Below are positions 10,355-20,931 of a stretch of DNA of 64,000 bases, piece after piece; within the stretch, counting starts at the first letter, position 1, and each line of letters starts with the position of its first letter. Origin of the DNA: Poa pratensis (taxonomy: Eukaryota; Streptophyta; Magnoliopsida; Poales; Poaceae); contig CAMZMU010000071.1 in the NCBI GenBank assembly GCA_947311845.1, forward strand, positions 23,969,236 through 24,033,235. Reading direction: 5' to 3'. The notes beneath the pieces were generated by a model. That model saw nothing but the letters and a program-made list of their open reading frames with translations, did not search any database and was not told the DNA's origin. A program made the translations under genes and the position numbers.

Positions 10355-13069
10355 TGAAAGGACACGGATGTCGCCTAGAGGGGGGGGGGGGGTGAATAGG
10401 CGATTTAAAATTCTTTACGGTTTAGCCTTGAATAAATGTGGAATAAAACTAGCAGTTAATTTATCAAGCGCAAAACCTAAACAAGCTAGGTTTACCTATG
10501 TGCACCAACAATTTATGCTAAACAAGATATACAACTATGTGATAGCAAGATATATTATTTCAAGCTCAATGGCTATCACAAGGTAAATTGCATAAGTAAG
10601 AAGCTCGGGAATAGAAATATCGAGGCACTTGGAGACGATGATTTATCCCGAAGTTCACTTCCCAATGGAAGCTAGTCTCCGTTGGAGCGGTGCGGAGTCA
10701 CAAAGTGATCCCCGAATAGCCATCAAATGGCACACCGTAATCTCCTTCGTGCCTCCACCAATACGAAGTGCCACGAACCACTATGGGACACTTGAGGGTG
10801 GTCACCGAACCCGTACAAGGATGAGGCACACTCCACAACTTAATTGGAGGCTCTCACCGAATTCCCGTGGCTCCCAAAGCCACAAGAATCACAAGGTTGG
10901 GGCGCAACTCCACAACTTAATTGGAGGCTCCCAACTATCCCGCGAGCCACCAAAACTCCGAGATCAACAAGGACCGTCTAGGGCACTCCAAGTACCCAAG
11001 AGGACAAGCTCTAGGACACCCCAAGTACCCAAGAGTAACAAGCTTCTCAACTTCGATTTCCACGTATCACCGTGGAGAACTCAAACCGATGCAACCGATG
11101 CAATGGGCAAGAACACAAGAAGTGCTCAAAATCCTTCACTCTCAAATCCCACCAAAGCAACTAATGCTATTGGAGGGAGAAGAGAGGAAGAACAAAGAAG
11201 AACACCAAATTCTCCAAGATCTAGATCCAAAAAGCATCCCCTCACTTAGAGGAGAGATTGATTGGTGAAATGGTAGATCTAGATCTCCTCTCTCTTTTCA
11301 CACTAAATGGAGGCAAGAATCATGGAGGGATAGAGAGATAGCAAGCTCAAAGAAGGTCAACAATGGTGGGAAACACGAGCTGCAGTGGGTGCCTGGCTGG
11401 AGGTAGGTGGAGGGGTATTTATACCCCTCCCAGAAAAAGAGCCGTTGCAGACAGAAAAATCGGATATTCCGATATAAGTCATGATCGGATAATCCGACTG
11501 GATCGGATAGTCCGAAACACAAAGTATCGGATAATCCGGCACAGCCGGATAATCCGGGTAGACCTATATCGGATATTCCGGAAAACTTCAGTACTCCCCA
11601 GAACTGGTTGCTTTTAAAGTCCTTAGCAGAATTCGAGAGAAACTTGAGAATCGGATAATCCGAATCAAGGTTGATCGGATAATCCGAGAAACTCCAGTAT
11701 GCATGCTTTTAAAGTCCTTAGCCGAATTCGAGCAAAACTTGAGAATCGGATAATCCGAATCAACAAGGATCGGATAATCCGATTCCCCTGCTTGAGCAAA
11801 ACAGACAGAAACAACAAATCCTGAAATGCAATAACTTTCTCTTTCGAACTCCAAAACAGGTGAATCCAATTCTGTTGGAAATATTAAGGGTCACAAATAT
11901 AGAGGGGATACCACACATGGGAAGGTGTGGACCCTATCTCGAAGGTGGACCGATAATATTTCCAACCTGAAAATGCAACAAGTTTTCCATATGAAATCCG
12001 TTTTCGGAGAACTTGGGCTTGTCATGAAGATCACGACAAGCACCAAAACCCAACTAGGAGAAAAACCAAATAAGAACCAAGAAAGATGATGATGCCAAGT
12101 ATGCAAAGGTTTGAGCTATATCCAACTGATACACTTAAGCTTTAGTCGAGAGCCCCTCTTGATAGTACGGTATCTATCCTATAACCGGTCTCCCAACTAG
12201 CACCACGAGACCGGTAAAATAGAAACCCTATCATACCTTTGCCTTGCGCATTCCACTTGAGCTAGATGTTGATGATCTTGATCTTTTCAAGTGGGCCACC
12301 TTTCTTGATTGCGCTTCGCTTGGTGAAGACTCAAATATTGCTCCCCCATGCTCCACTATGGGAGAGCCTCTCTCAGGCATATCTTCACATGAACATTTTG
12401 TCTAAATGGGTGGCAAGCTTCAAGCCTAGGATTTCTTCGAGATGCTCCTCTTGAACTTGCGCTTCTCAACATTGATGACGAACACCACTTGACGTCATCG
12501 ATCATGGGCTATATGAAATCTTCATTTGATGCAAGCCCATAGAAAGATACCTAACCACACATAGAAATGCCACACACATATTATGGGTTAGTTCACAAAG
12601 CTATATGGACAATTGCTTACCATACCAAGAGATACATGATCCTACTTGGTACATCTTTTAGCTTTGTGAGTTGATCAATATCTTGATCAACCTTGTATCT
12701 TTTATTCTCTTTTCAATAGGTGATGTCCTGAAGATAACCATGAATGATCACTAATCCTTTTCTTCAAGACATACTTGCAATATGCTCAACTCACATATGA
12801 CCAATCATTGGATAACTCCTCGAATAATAACTTGGTCATCACATACTCTTCTTCTTGATCATATCAAGTATATATCCATACACCTCGATGATCTTGACGC
12901 CAAATACTTCATTATATCAATGTATTCATGGCATCAACCTTGAATCCAACATATGGAGTTCAAGCATGGTCTATGGACAAACACTACAAGTAGAACTCAA
13001 TGCAACCATTAGTCCATAGGGATTGTCATTAATTACCAAAACCACACATGGGGGCGCCATGCCCTTTCA
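10355..13069 (+). mobile_element. Solo-LTR-like retroelement, 2.7 kb, inserted in the minisatellite
   Basis: The element begins TGAAAGG (10355) and ends CCTTTCA (13069), giving TG...CA ends with a 7-bp inverted repeat, and is flanked by ACGTG at 10350-10354 and 13070-13074. These are solo-LTR hallmarks, and no gag or pol is present. Near the left end is CCTAGAGGGGGG...TGAATAGGCG with a long G run, a motif I recall from grass retroelement ends. A diverged, inverted relative lies at about 40912-43250. The 200-codon open frame at 10629-11249 has no recognised domain. Confidence 0.7.
11460..11781. repeat. Array of ten 11-bp palindromes (CGGATAATCCG type)
   Basis: CGGATAATCCG or a one-base variant (CGGATATTCCG, CGGATAGTCCG) occurs about ten times between 11460 and 11781, at irregular spacings of roughly 15-80 bp. 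Two of the intervening stretches (GCTTTTAAAGTCCTTAGC..., near 11608 and 11705) also repeat. The array lies in the middle of the solo-LTR-like element. Confidence 0.85.
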
Positions 13070-13074
13070 ACGTG

Positions 13075-13335
13075 CAACTACAAAATTCTCAGTTTCAGTC
13101 GGACTTGCAATTGGGGAAAACTCAGTTGCAACTGCAATTTTTTTAGTTGCACCCGGACTTGCAAGTGGGGAAAAACTCAGTTGCAACTCGACTTGCAACT
13201 ACAAAATTCTCAGTTGCAACAAGACTTGCAACTGGGAAAAAACTTAGTTGCAACTCGACTTGCAACTGCAAAAAAATTCAGTTGCAACCGGACTTGCAAC
13301 TGGAAAATTTTCAGTTGCAGCCGGACTTTCAACTG
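13075..13335. repeat. Hairpin minisatellite, right half
   Basis: Continuation of the 33-bp units of 10056-10349 after the inserted element, about eight more units. The same CAGTTGCAA/TTGCAACTG inverted cores occur, with mostly alternating ACAAAATTC-type and GGGAAAAAAC-type spacers. One unit near 13125-13150 is shortened. Confidence 0.85.
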
Positions 13336-13997
13336 CCAAGGACCACAAAGTTGGTTGTGATTTGACTAATTCTCATATGACTAGGAATTAGCAATTACAA
13401 TAAACTAATTAATAAAAATAGAGTTAAAATAATCATGAATAAACAATATTTAAAAAATTGTGCACTAAAGTCTATAATAAACAAATCGGTGCATTGTTTT
13501 GACACAAAATAAGACACACGGGATTAACTAAGGGACATGGGGAATTAAATGATAAGAAATGCAAAATAAGTACAAGGAAATACAAAAACATCAATATATT
13601 TTTGTTCTGACATTGAACAAAACCAAATACAACAACGAACCCTTCAACAGCAACAATAAAAAGAAAAAAACACGTGCAAAAGAACTCAGCTGTGTGGACA
13701 AAAAATAAAATAGAAGAAGGCACATCATGGAAACAAGTCATGGGTCGGCAGTGGAATAAATAAAGGCCCAGCCAAATCCAAATCGCAAGTACCTCTCTGC
13801 ACACGTACAGGTTGAACTTAGCGAGAGAAGTCACAGATCGTTACACGAATCTTAGTGCCTAAAATCGGATGGTTAGCGTGTTGACTGAGCGCTAAGCTAA
13901 TTCTCAGCTAGCTGAGAATTAGCAAAACCGTTTTCTTTAACTCGTGAACAATTATTTTGACACGTCAACATTTTTTGAACCTGTTAACAATTTTAGT
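13336..13997. other. AT-rich spacer with a 28-bp perfect palindrome
   Basis: No gene was recognised. At 13896-13923 the half-site GCTAATTCTCAGCT is followed directly by its reverse complement, a perfect 28-bp palindrome with no loop. The right end (13930-13997) is the insertion site of the large Gypsy element, with AAAAC at 13998-14002. Confidence 0.6.
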
Positions 13998-14002
13998 AAA
14001 AC

Positions 14003-14981
14003 TGTCGTGTCTCGATGCACGGACACCGGGAGTATAGGATACCCCCTTTTAGGTTCGGCACGGGGCGCGAAGGAGGCTGAGAATCGTCTTCTCGGGCGGA
14101 GGCTAGATCAAACTCTCCTCTCCATGATCAAAGCATGCAACCAAAGGGACACAAGGAGCTACCCAGGCTCAGGCCGCCCGGAGGCTAAAAGCCCTACTCC
14201 TGCATGTCTGGATTGATGGATTCTTCATAGTGTGGCTTACAATGGAGCCTCCCGGATGGGGTACCCGGAAGGGTTTTGGCTGGAGGTAGAAGAAGGACAG
14301 ATCCTGACCCGGAGGAGATCACCTTCCCTTCTAGCTTCGCAGCCCTAGTCTAGTCTTGCTCTGGTTCGACCTTGTGTTCTTCCTTCTCCTTTCCTCCTCT
14401 TCCTCTTCCTCTTTTTCCCCTCCTTCCTTCCTCTCCCCTCCTCCGTGCCTTGGTCCTCCTTTTATAGGCTAAGGGGTTGCCACAGGGTCACGTGAGGGGC
14501 ATGAGGGACCTTCAGGGCGAAGGACCCTCCTTATCTAGTTTAGGGGGAGACGTGGCTTCTCCTCAGCCTAGCGTCTCCTTTGGGTTAGGTGGGAGTGTCC
14601 GCCTTGGGGTGGAAAGGGGCTGACACCACCACGGGCTATGCTTCCCACCCGCGCTGCCTTCGCCTTGCTTCACAAGTCTTCTGCGATCTTCCAGCGTGAG
14701 GTGGAGAGCTTATCCACAATGATGTGGGGAAGTACCCGAGAGGGAGCCTGGCCTCCTGCCGGGAACTCGGGCTCTCGGGTCCTTCCTGGCCTTCTTGCTT
14801 GATTCGGGGACCCAGCAGGCCCCCAGGACCGGAGCCCTTTGTCGACGTAGGCCTTGCTTGTCCTGACGGTGAACCCGCCAGCTTGACTTGAGTCTTGGTC
14901 TTGTCCATCTTCATCTTGGGCCCACATGGGGTGGACCCACCTGGCAGCACTAGGGGAACCCCATGTTTCACTGCTGCGACA
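14003..14981 (-). repeat. 3' LTR of the Gypsy element
   Basis: 979 bp, TGTCG...CGACA. On the minus strand a TATAAA box is at 14466-14461 within CCTATAAAAGGAGG. By eye it differs from the partner LTR at a few dozen positions, which makes this the older of the LTR elements with paired LTRs here. Confidence 0.9.
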
Positions 14982-14994
14982 GTAGCCCCCGGGC
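14982..14994 (-). other. Polypurine tract of the Gypsy element
   Basis: On the minus strand GCCCGGGGGCTAC directly abuts the 3' LTR start TGTCG. The short G-rich tract is in the position where plus-strand DNA synthesis is primed. Confidence 0.6.
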
Positions 14995-15204
14995 ATGGTC
15001 CCGGCGGCTCTTGCTCCAGCTGTCGGGGCTATGGCCTAAAGATAGGTCAAAGTGGTTCCCGGGCACTTGGTCTTCCTTGCTCTGCTTCATTGATGGTCTT
15101 GAAGGTCTTGGAGTTACTCCGCTTGGGGGAGTAACTGCGATGGCCCCCTCGATTCCCAGTAACGGAAGAACCGAGGAGACGCCTGGCAGAGGAGCCGCCA
15201 CGGC

Positions 15205-15211
15205 TATAAAA
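15205..15211 (+). promoter_or_regulatory. TATA box for the antisense ORF
   Basis: TATAAAA in the context CGGCTATAAAAGCAGG, 85 bp upstream of the ATG at 15290, on the strand opposite to the host retrotransposon. The spacing allows a short 5' leader. Function is inferred from position only. Confidence 0.5.
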
Positions 15212-15289
15212 GCAGGGCGCGCCCCTTGCATTTTTGTTCATCTTCTTCCTCAGTCCAACGACAGGCCTCCCCACAAGCTACCAGCGCCA

Positions 15290-15705
15290 ATGGCGAGAGC
15301 GAGGAGAGGAGTTGCACGTCCTCGTTCTTCTTCAGCTGCTGCGGAGAGTGGCCCCTCCACTCGTAGTCGAACTGTTCCGCGAGGTCGTGGGATTCACGGT
15401 CGCGACGGCCGTGGAGGCCGTGGCACCGCTGCTCCCCCTCCAGGAGCATGGTTCATACTAGCTTTGCGCCGTTCGAGTTCATCGTGGATCTGAACCTCCG
15501 GCCTCGCAGCTGGCTCCTCCTGCCGGATTCCTTCGCGACGGCGACGGAGGACATCAGAGCCTCCGGCTTCTGGCTGCAAGTGGAAGGCTGCCCGAATGGC
15601 CCCTCCTGGGCCCTGGCGGAGCGCACCGCTGAAGGCGCCATGCTTCTGGGTCATGTGTGGAAGTCATTCTCCCGCGCCCGCCGCATGTCCCGGGGGCAAT
15701 GCTAG
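15290..15705 (+). pseudogene. Antisense additional ORF of the Gypsy element (frameshifted)
   Basis: An ATG at 15290 opens a basic, low-complexity N-terminal region (MARARRGVARPRSSS, then RGRGIHGRDGRGGRG). A second frame, 15448-15705, carries a less biased segment (FAPFEFIVDLNLRPRSW... AERTAEGAMLLGHVW). The two overlap near 15448-15493 in different frames, so a one-base shift separates what looks like one protein. It lies between integrase and the 3' LTR and is antisense to the element, the position known for the extra ORF of Grande-type elements; the function of such ORFs is not established. The solo LTR at 15700 entered near its 3' end. I recognise no domain. Confidence 0.5.
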
Positions 15706-17730
15706 GCGTTCCGGTATGAAAGGATTAAATATGTTCAATGGTTAATCCAAATGAGTTAGGACCAATTTTGTTGGATCACATTTAGTCATGTTTAGTTACC
15801 CCTAAAAGGATTTAATTTTAGAATCAATAAAACTTAGTTGGTAACTAAAACTTGATTATTAAGTTAGTGGATTAAAACATTTGTGTAGGGAGTTTGGTAA
15901 CTCCAAATGATCCAAATCAAATTGTGTTGTCTTCTACACATCAGTAGTTTTCTGTAGAATTTTAGTTTGTATTTTGTGACCAACATAACTCAAGTTATGC
16001 AATTAAACATGAATAACTAGTCTCTGCCATAAATATTACATAACCAAATAATGTTTACTTGAATTAAATTGAAATCAAACTGTGTTGCTTTGTATATGCA
16101 GTAGCTAATTGTGGTGTTTAAGATTGTAATGTTGTGATGTTGCTTGAGTAGTTTAGTGATTGTTGTACTTGTTTGTTTATTAATTAGACGAGAACGCTGT
16201 CGGATTTATCGAGGAAGGAGAGTTTGTTGAATCTGAAGATCAAGACCAATGTCACTTTGTCGAGCAAGGCAAGCTACCCTCTGAGCTTGCAACCCACATA
16301 TATGCATCTACTTTAAATAACATGATTTACTCTTATGGCAAGGATTTTCTAAAACCTTTTCAAAAGTATATGGAAAATATTTTGCCACCACTATGTAGAA
16401 ATATAAGATAGTTGATATAAAATTATAGGTTGGGAAAAATAAACTTTGTTATTCAAAACTCCTTTGAAAATACTTGTGTGGATATGGAATACCGAGATAT
16501 CGGTGCTGAAGTGGAAAAATGGAGTATGGAGATGTTTATGAAAAATGCACAATGTGTCCCTGTACTTACGTCAACCAGCCGATATTCTGTGCGACCACAT
16601 TTACCCACATATGGGAAAGGGCGTAGTCATACAATTTGCTCATATTAGTATGGGAGACCTCATCGACGGAGACGACTCAGTTATGCATGGAGGGATGGTC
16701 TGAGGACCTACCTTGACCCGGGTCCTCGCTCAAACTCTATGGAAAGATAAGGAGGAGGATTGAAGGTTCCACCATAAATCACCGGGCAAAACTATGAGTC
16801 CTCATACTTAGATTTCGATGGGCTGGGTTAAGTGTGGTGGGAAATATCATAAGGGCAGGATCCTATACTAGCATGAGCAAAGGACAGGCTATGGTCGGTG
16901 ACTCAACTTCGCATACACCTTGTATGGCGGGACGTGGCTGACACGATGAGTTACCAGATGGGTGTGGGAAAAGCGTGCTACCTCTGCAGAGGGTTCAAAC
17001 TATTCGAATAGCCAAGTCCTCGGATATGGATAGTTGGGAGGCCCTACTTTGACCGATGTGTAAGTTTTGAAATGATTTGAGTTTTAAAAGAAAAAGGAAG
17101 TGTAGAATGTTTCCTACACCTATACCAATGGATCGGTATGAGGTGGTTGGAGGAAGGTGGACCATGACGGGCTATGGTCAGAAAAAGGAGGAGTTTTGGA
17201 GAAACAGATAAAATGGTGATTTCTTTAAAGATAGTTATAAAACTCTTCTTACCTTTTTAATAAAGATATAGAGATGTTTTAAATAAATAAAAGTTTGAAA
17301 GTAAAATAAAACTAGTGCATACTCATGTTGGGGTAGTTTGCGAGTACAATCAAATGTACTCATATTGGTTTCGTCCCTGGCTATTGTCTTAGCCAGACTT
17401 CGGGGAGCACTACGCCGAGGAGGAGTATGGCGACTTCTACGCGAACTAAGGATCTCTATAAGTCAGCTGCGTGTCGGGTCGTCGTTAGGATCTGATGTCC
17501 ACTACGCCGTTGCTTCCGCTGATTATTTTAGTTTGGCCCATGAAGGCACCTATGTAAGACTTGGTCTAAATGACCATTTATGTAAGACTTTTAATTCGAT
17601 ACTGTAATGGATGTAAACTTTGGTATTCAGTTCGGATTATGTGCAATGAAAGACTGATCACGGGATCATTGTGTTAAGCATAATCGGGTATTTCAGACGA
17701 CTAGTCTGGGGTCCCCACATGCACCCGGCA
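15700..17730. mobile_element. Solo LTR (2.0 kb) nested in the Gypsy element
   Basis: It starts TGCTAGG (15700) and ends CCCGGCA (17730), with GGCAA at 15695-15699 and 17731-17735 as a 5-bp TSD. There is no internal domain, primer site or coding region, so it fits a solo LTR left by LTR-LTR recombination. The open frames inside (16430-16648 and 17338-17607) resemble nothing known. The family was not identified. Confidence 0.8.
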
Positions 17731-17735
17731 GGCAA

Positions 17736-18690
17736 TAAAACAGAAGACAGATATGCGCAGCCAGGAGCTCTGAGCTGGCCTTAGTAGCATAGGCTAGATA
17801 TGTAACCAGGAAAGCTCGACTGAATGTAATTCAGAATTGTAAATTCAGAATGTAAGTTCAGATGAATGCAATCCTAGGGCTCAACTCCCGGGGTCATTTC
17901 CCAAACCTTCCCTTGCACTAACGCGCCGTCAAGTTTTCAGAGGAGATCTCTTAGGTGACAAGTACTCTAACAGCCTGTACCAGTAGCAGTACCCCTAAGA
18001 GCACTATGCCTTCCGGGAGTCCACTCCACAGCCACGGGTACTAGGCCAGAAGGGAAATCTGACCGTTCACCGGGGAGGACGCATTACCCCCGCAAAGGTT
18101 CTCGTCAACTGTTAAGCATGCGTAGGTTGGTGGTATATTGACTCCGAGCGAGATATTATGCCTAGTATGCAAGATGCACATGCAAAGACTTAGCTGATTT
18201 TTGCCGTGCTCTTGATCTATTATGTCCTTCCCGGGTATCCAGCCCCTGAGCCGCTCTTCAGCATCCATTCCTGTCCCGGGAGAGGCGCTACACATAACAA
18301 ACTTTCAGTAGGAAAAGAATGGACCCTCCCTTACATGCCGTGAAAGTGTTTCATCCGGAGCAACCCGCAAGCAAAGTTGAATGTGCATTTCTGTGTTCAT
18401 GTTCTTTAGAACACAGCACTGCCCATTCCACTTCTTACCGCGACAGTACGTCACGATCAGGTGGCAGCGCCTACTGATAGGCTACTCGCGCTCGACCTGT
18501 CAGCCACCGGCACCATGTCAGCCCCTGCTTCGGGGTTGTTACGAATAACAAACTTCACGACAACAAGAGAGGCTCACGGAATTGAAAAACTTATCTTTTA
18601 TTCCTTGGCGACGATTCTTACACCCTTCATACAGAACACTAGCCCCTTGGGCGTGCTTAGTTGACTCGAACTATCTGCGATTCATGTTCG
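17736..18690 (-). other. Non-coding 3' region of the Gypsy element
   Basis: On the minus strand this follows the pol stop codon and precedes the antisense ORF and 3' LTR. No domains were recognised. A long non-coding stretch between pol and the 3' LTR is usual in this lineage. Confidence 0.6.
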
Positions 18691-18962
18691 TATTTAGGGG
18701 TAGAATTTTCGGAGATTCTCGATGTTCTAGGCGTTGCCCTCCGGCCTGCCTTTCTCGTCCTCCAGATAAACAGCTCCGAATCTCAGGGTATGCGTCACCC
18801 GATAAGGTCCTTCCCACTTGGACGACAACTTGTTCATGTTATCAAGTTTCTGCTTCTTGGAGAGAACCAGGTCTCTGGGTTCCAGTACCCGTGAATGGAT
18901 ATGGCGATCATGATAGCGACGGAACCCTTGCTGGTATCGAGCGGATCGTAAAGAAGCTCGAC
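18691..18962 (-). pseudogene. Integrase C-terminus of the Gypsy element
   Basis: The minus-strand frame contains RASLRSARYQQGF, then RVLEPRDLVLSKKQ, then KLSSKWEGPYRVTHTL and AVYLEDEKGRPEG, the DNA-binding C-terminal domain of Gypsy integrases ('GDLVL...L..KWEGPY.V'). An in-frame TAG near 18748, where a tryptophan is usual, cuts the last residues; the frame then ends at TAA near 18706. The rest of integrase lies beyond the CACTA insertion, from 21883 upward. Confidence 0.8.
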
Positions 18963-19378
18963 ACCCACTAGTACAGAACGACACATCGAAAACGGGCCAA
19001 AAACCCCTTCGGCAACGGAGAAAGGGTCCGTGTCCCCGACCCTGTCACTGATGTGAAGGCCTTCATCGGTAACGGAGGCAAAAAACCGTCACTGATGAGG
19101 CATAAGTTGGCTACGGTTGCGGACCCATCTCCGTTTCCGATGTATCGGTGCATCAGTAACGGAGATTCTATTTTACTCGTTTGCATTGAGGTTCTTTTAG
19201 AAGCCTATAGGAGCAATTCGGTTGCCAAATTACATTCAAAATCTCACAGCAGAAGCACAAAGTTGCTACCAAATCCATTCATAACGTATATAAAATTGTC
19301 ATCATTACATAGCATCAAAAGATGAGTTACACATGCCTCGCTAATCCTATCATTCTCATGCCTCCCTAAACTTAACCT

Positions 19379-19690
19379 TTATGACACTCCACTCTTCTCC
19401 AGCTCCACCTTCTTCCTCAGTTCCGAAGCGCCGAAAACAGAATTCGACCTAGCAAAAGACTCGAGTAGCGGTTTCATGCTTCTCCAAATCACATCTGCAG
19501 CCAAATTGCTACACACATACACAAAATAGATGGAGAAACTAAAAACAAGAAACCACACCGAGCTCGCAAGCCTCCTTAGCAAATTAATATTGCCAAATTC
19601 TTCGTAGCGAGGCTTGCTCCATCTTGGACGGTGTCGCCGAAATATAATAACGTCACCGCTGTGACATTTCGGCCACACTGTCCAAGACAC
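19379..19690 (-). CDS. Unrecognised 103-residue ORF with a membrane-like segment, in the CACTA element
   Basis: The reading frame starts MSWTVWPKCHSGDVIIFRRH, is basic at first, has a hydrophobic stretch SSVWFLVFSFSIYFVYVC at about residues 43-60, then a mixed C-terminus. I recognise no family. It could be the last exon of a longer transcript: a TATA-like box and a CT-rich leader lie upstream on the same strand near 20813-20760. It could equally be a chance frame. Its first 20 codons overlap a strong inverted repeat (19623-19686), which argues for caution. Confidence 0.25.
   Translation of the reverse strand: MSWTVWPKCHSGDVIIFRRHRPRWSKPRYEEFGNINLLRRLASSVWFLVFSFSIYFVYVCSNLAADVIWRSMKPLLESFARSNSVFGASELRKKVELEKSGVS
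19623..19686. repeat. 64-bp hairpin-forming inverted repeat in the CACTA element
   Basis: 19623-19643 (CTTGGACGGTGTCGCC...) and 19666-19686 are reverse complements over 21 bp with two mismatches. The 22-bp spacer itself contains GTCACCGCTGTGAC. Part of the arm (GTCGCCGAAATATA) recurs near 20006. Confidence 0.8.
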
Positions 19691-20129
19691 TCTTAATTAA
19701 AAAAGTGTTTTGAACAGTGCAGCAAGACGTCACAACAGCGACGGTTCATGGATATGATCCCACTTTGTATTTAGCTCTTTTAAAACTTGTTTGGATCTGC
19801 ATGGCGCTTCTGCATATAAAATACATGGATGTCTAGTTAGAAAAGAGCCAAATATGATGCTACATGACATAAATACAATTTAAGATGAAAACAGTTTACA
19901 CCTTAAGCGCATATATCCGTGTGCTTGTTGTCCGATCGAAACGATTTGGAGGCAGAACTTGAAGGTGATGTTACCTTCAATTGCCTCACCATTTTTATGC
20001 ATTGTCGCCGAAATATACTATTACTTCATACACTAGCTACACAAAACCATAACGAGGATTAGCATATTGACAAAGGGTTGAAATTAATCTATTAGACTTC
20101 AAATACTAAAAACAAACACAACACAATAC

Positions 20130-20700
20130 TAGACAAGTTGAAGGTAATGTATTCATCATCGGCAGTACTAAAAACAAACACAACACAATACTAGACTTCA
20201 AATACTAGACAAGTTTTATATGCTACTTTAAAAAATGTAAGATCTAGTGTTGAGGGGTGTATTCATCATCGGCAGTACTACAATACTAGACAGAACACAA
20301 TACTACAATACTAGACAGTACTACAATACTAGATCGGTAGATGCTATTTTAAATAAAATGTAAGATCTAGTGTCGAGTGGTGTATTCATCATCGGCACTA
20401 GACAGAACACAATACTAGAGTTCAAATACTAGACAAGTTTTCTGTGCTACTTTAAACCAGTAGACCAGTAGATCCGCGTCGGCGACATACTCGGGGAAGA
20501 TGCGCGACAATTGACCAGTAGATCCGTGTCGGCGACATACTCGGGGAAGATGCGCGGCGGCTCGCCGACGAGCCGCTGGGGGGGATGCGCGGCGGCTCAC
20601 GACGCGCCGCTGGGGGAAGATGCGCCGACGCGCCGCTGGGGGAAGATGCGCCGATGCGCCGCTGGGGGAAGATGCACGGCGGCGATGCCGGCCAGACGCG
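20130..20700. repeat. Short tandem repeats in the CACTA element
   Basis: Three repeat types follow one another. About 20130-20410 holds reiterated ACAATACTAGAC and GTATTCATCATCGGCA. About 20459-20560 holds a direct pair of about 50-bp units centred on GTCGGCGACATACTCGGGGA. About 20560-20680 holds several GCGCCGCTGGGGGAAGATGC units. Low-complexity frames across them are not considered coding. Confidence 0.7.
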
Positions 20701-20812
20701 CCGCTCCGATCTGCGAGATAAGGGTTAAGTCTGGAGCCGCCGCCACACTATGACTGTGGAGTGAGAGTAAGAGTGAGAGAGACCGAGAGCGTTAGGGTTG
20801 CCGCAGTGGCAC

Positions 20813-20819
20813 ATTTATA
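20813..20819 (-). promoter_or_regulatory. TATA-like box on the minus strand of the CACTA element
   Basis: TATAAAT on the minus strand is followed about 30-60 bp downstream by a CT-rich leader-like stretch (CTCTCGGTCTCTCTCACTC, 20791-20773). This is a plausible start of a transcript running toward 18966, separate from the acidic ORF that ends at 20932. Confidence 0.35.
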
Positions 20820-20931
20820 ACATATAACATCGCAAACGGAGGCGATAAACAAACGTTTCCTCTTATTTCTTCACTGACACACTGGGCCTACTTACAAAGG
20901 ATCGATAGAGTAATTGAACTAACTATCTACT

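Noticed and set aside
10629..11249. 206-codon plus-strand frame
   Set aside because: It lies inside the solo-LTR-like element, has no domain, and another open frame overlaps it; treated as chance.
10056..13335. CRISPR-like array
   Set aside because: The repeats are hairpins with short A-rich spacers, not unique spacers, and the genome is a plant.
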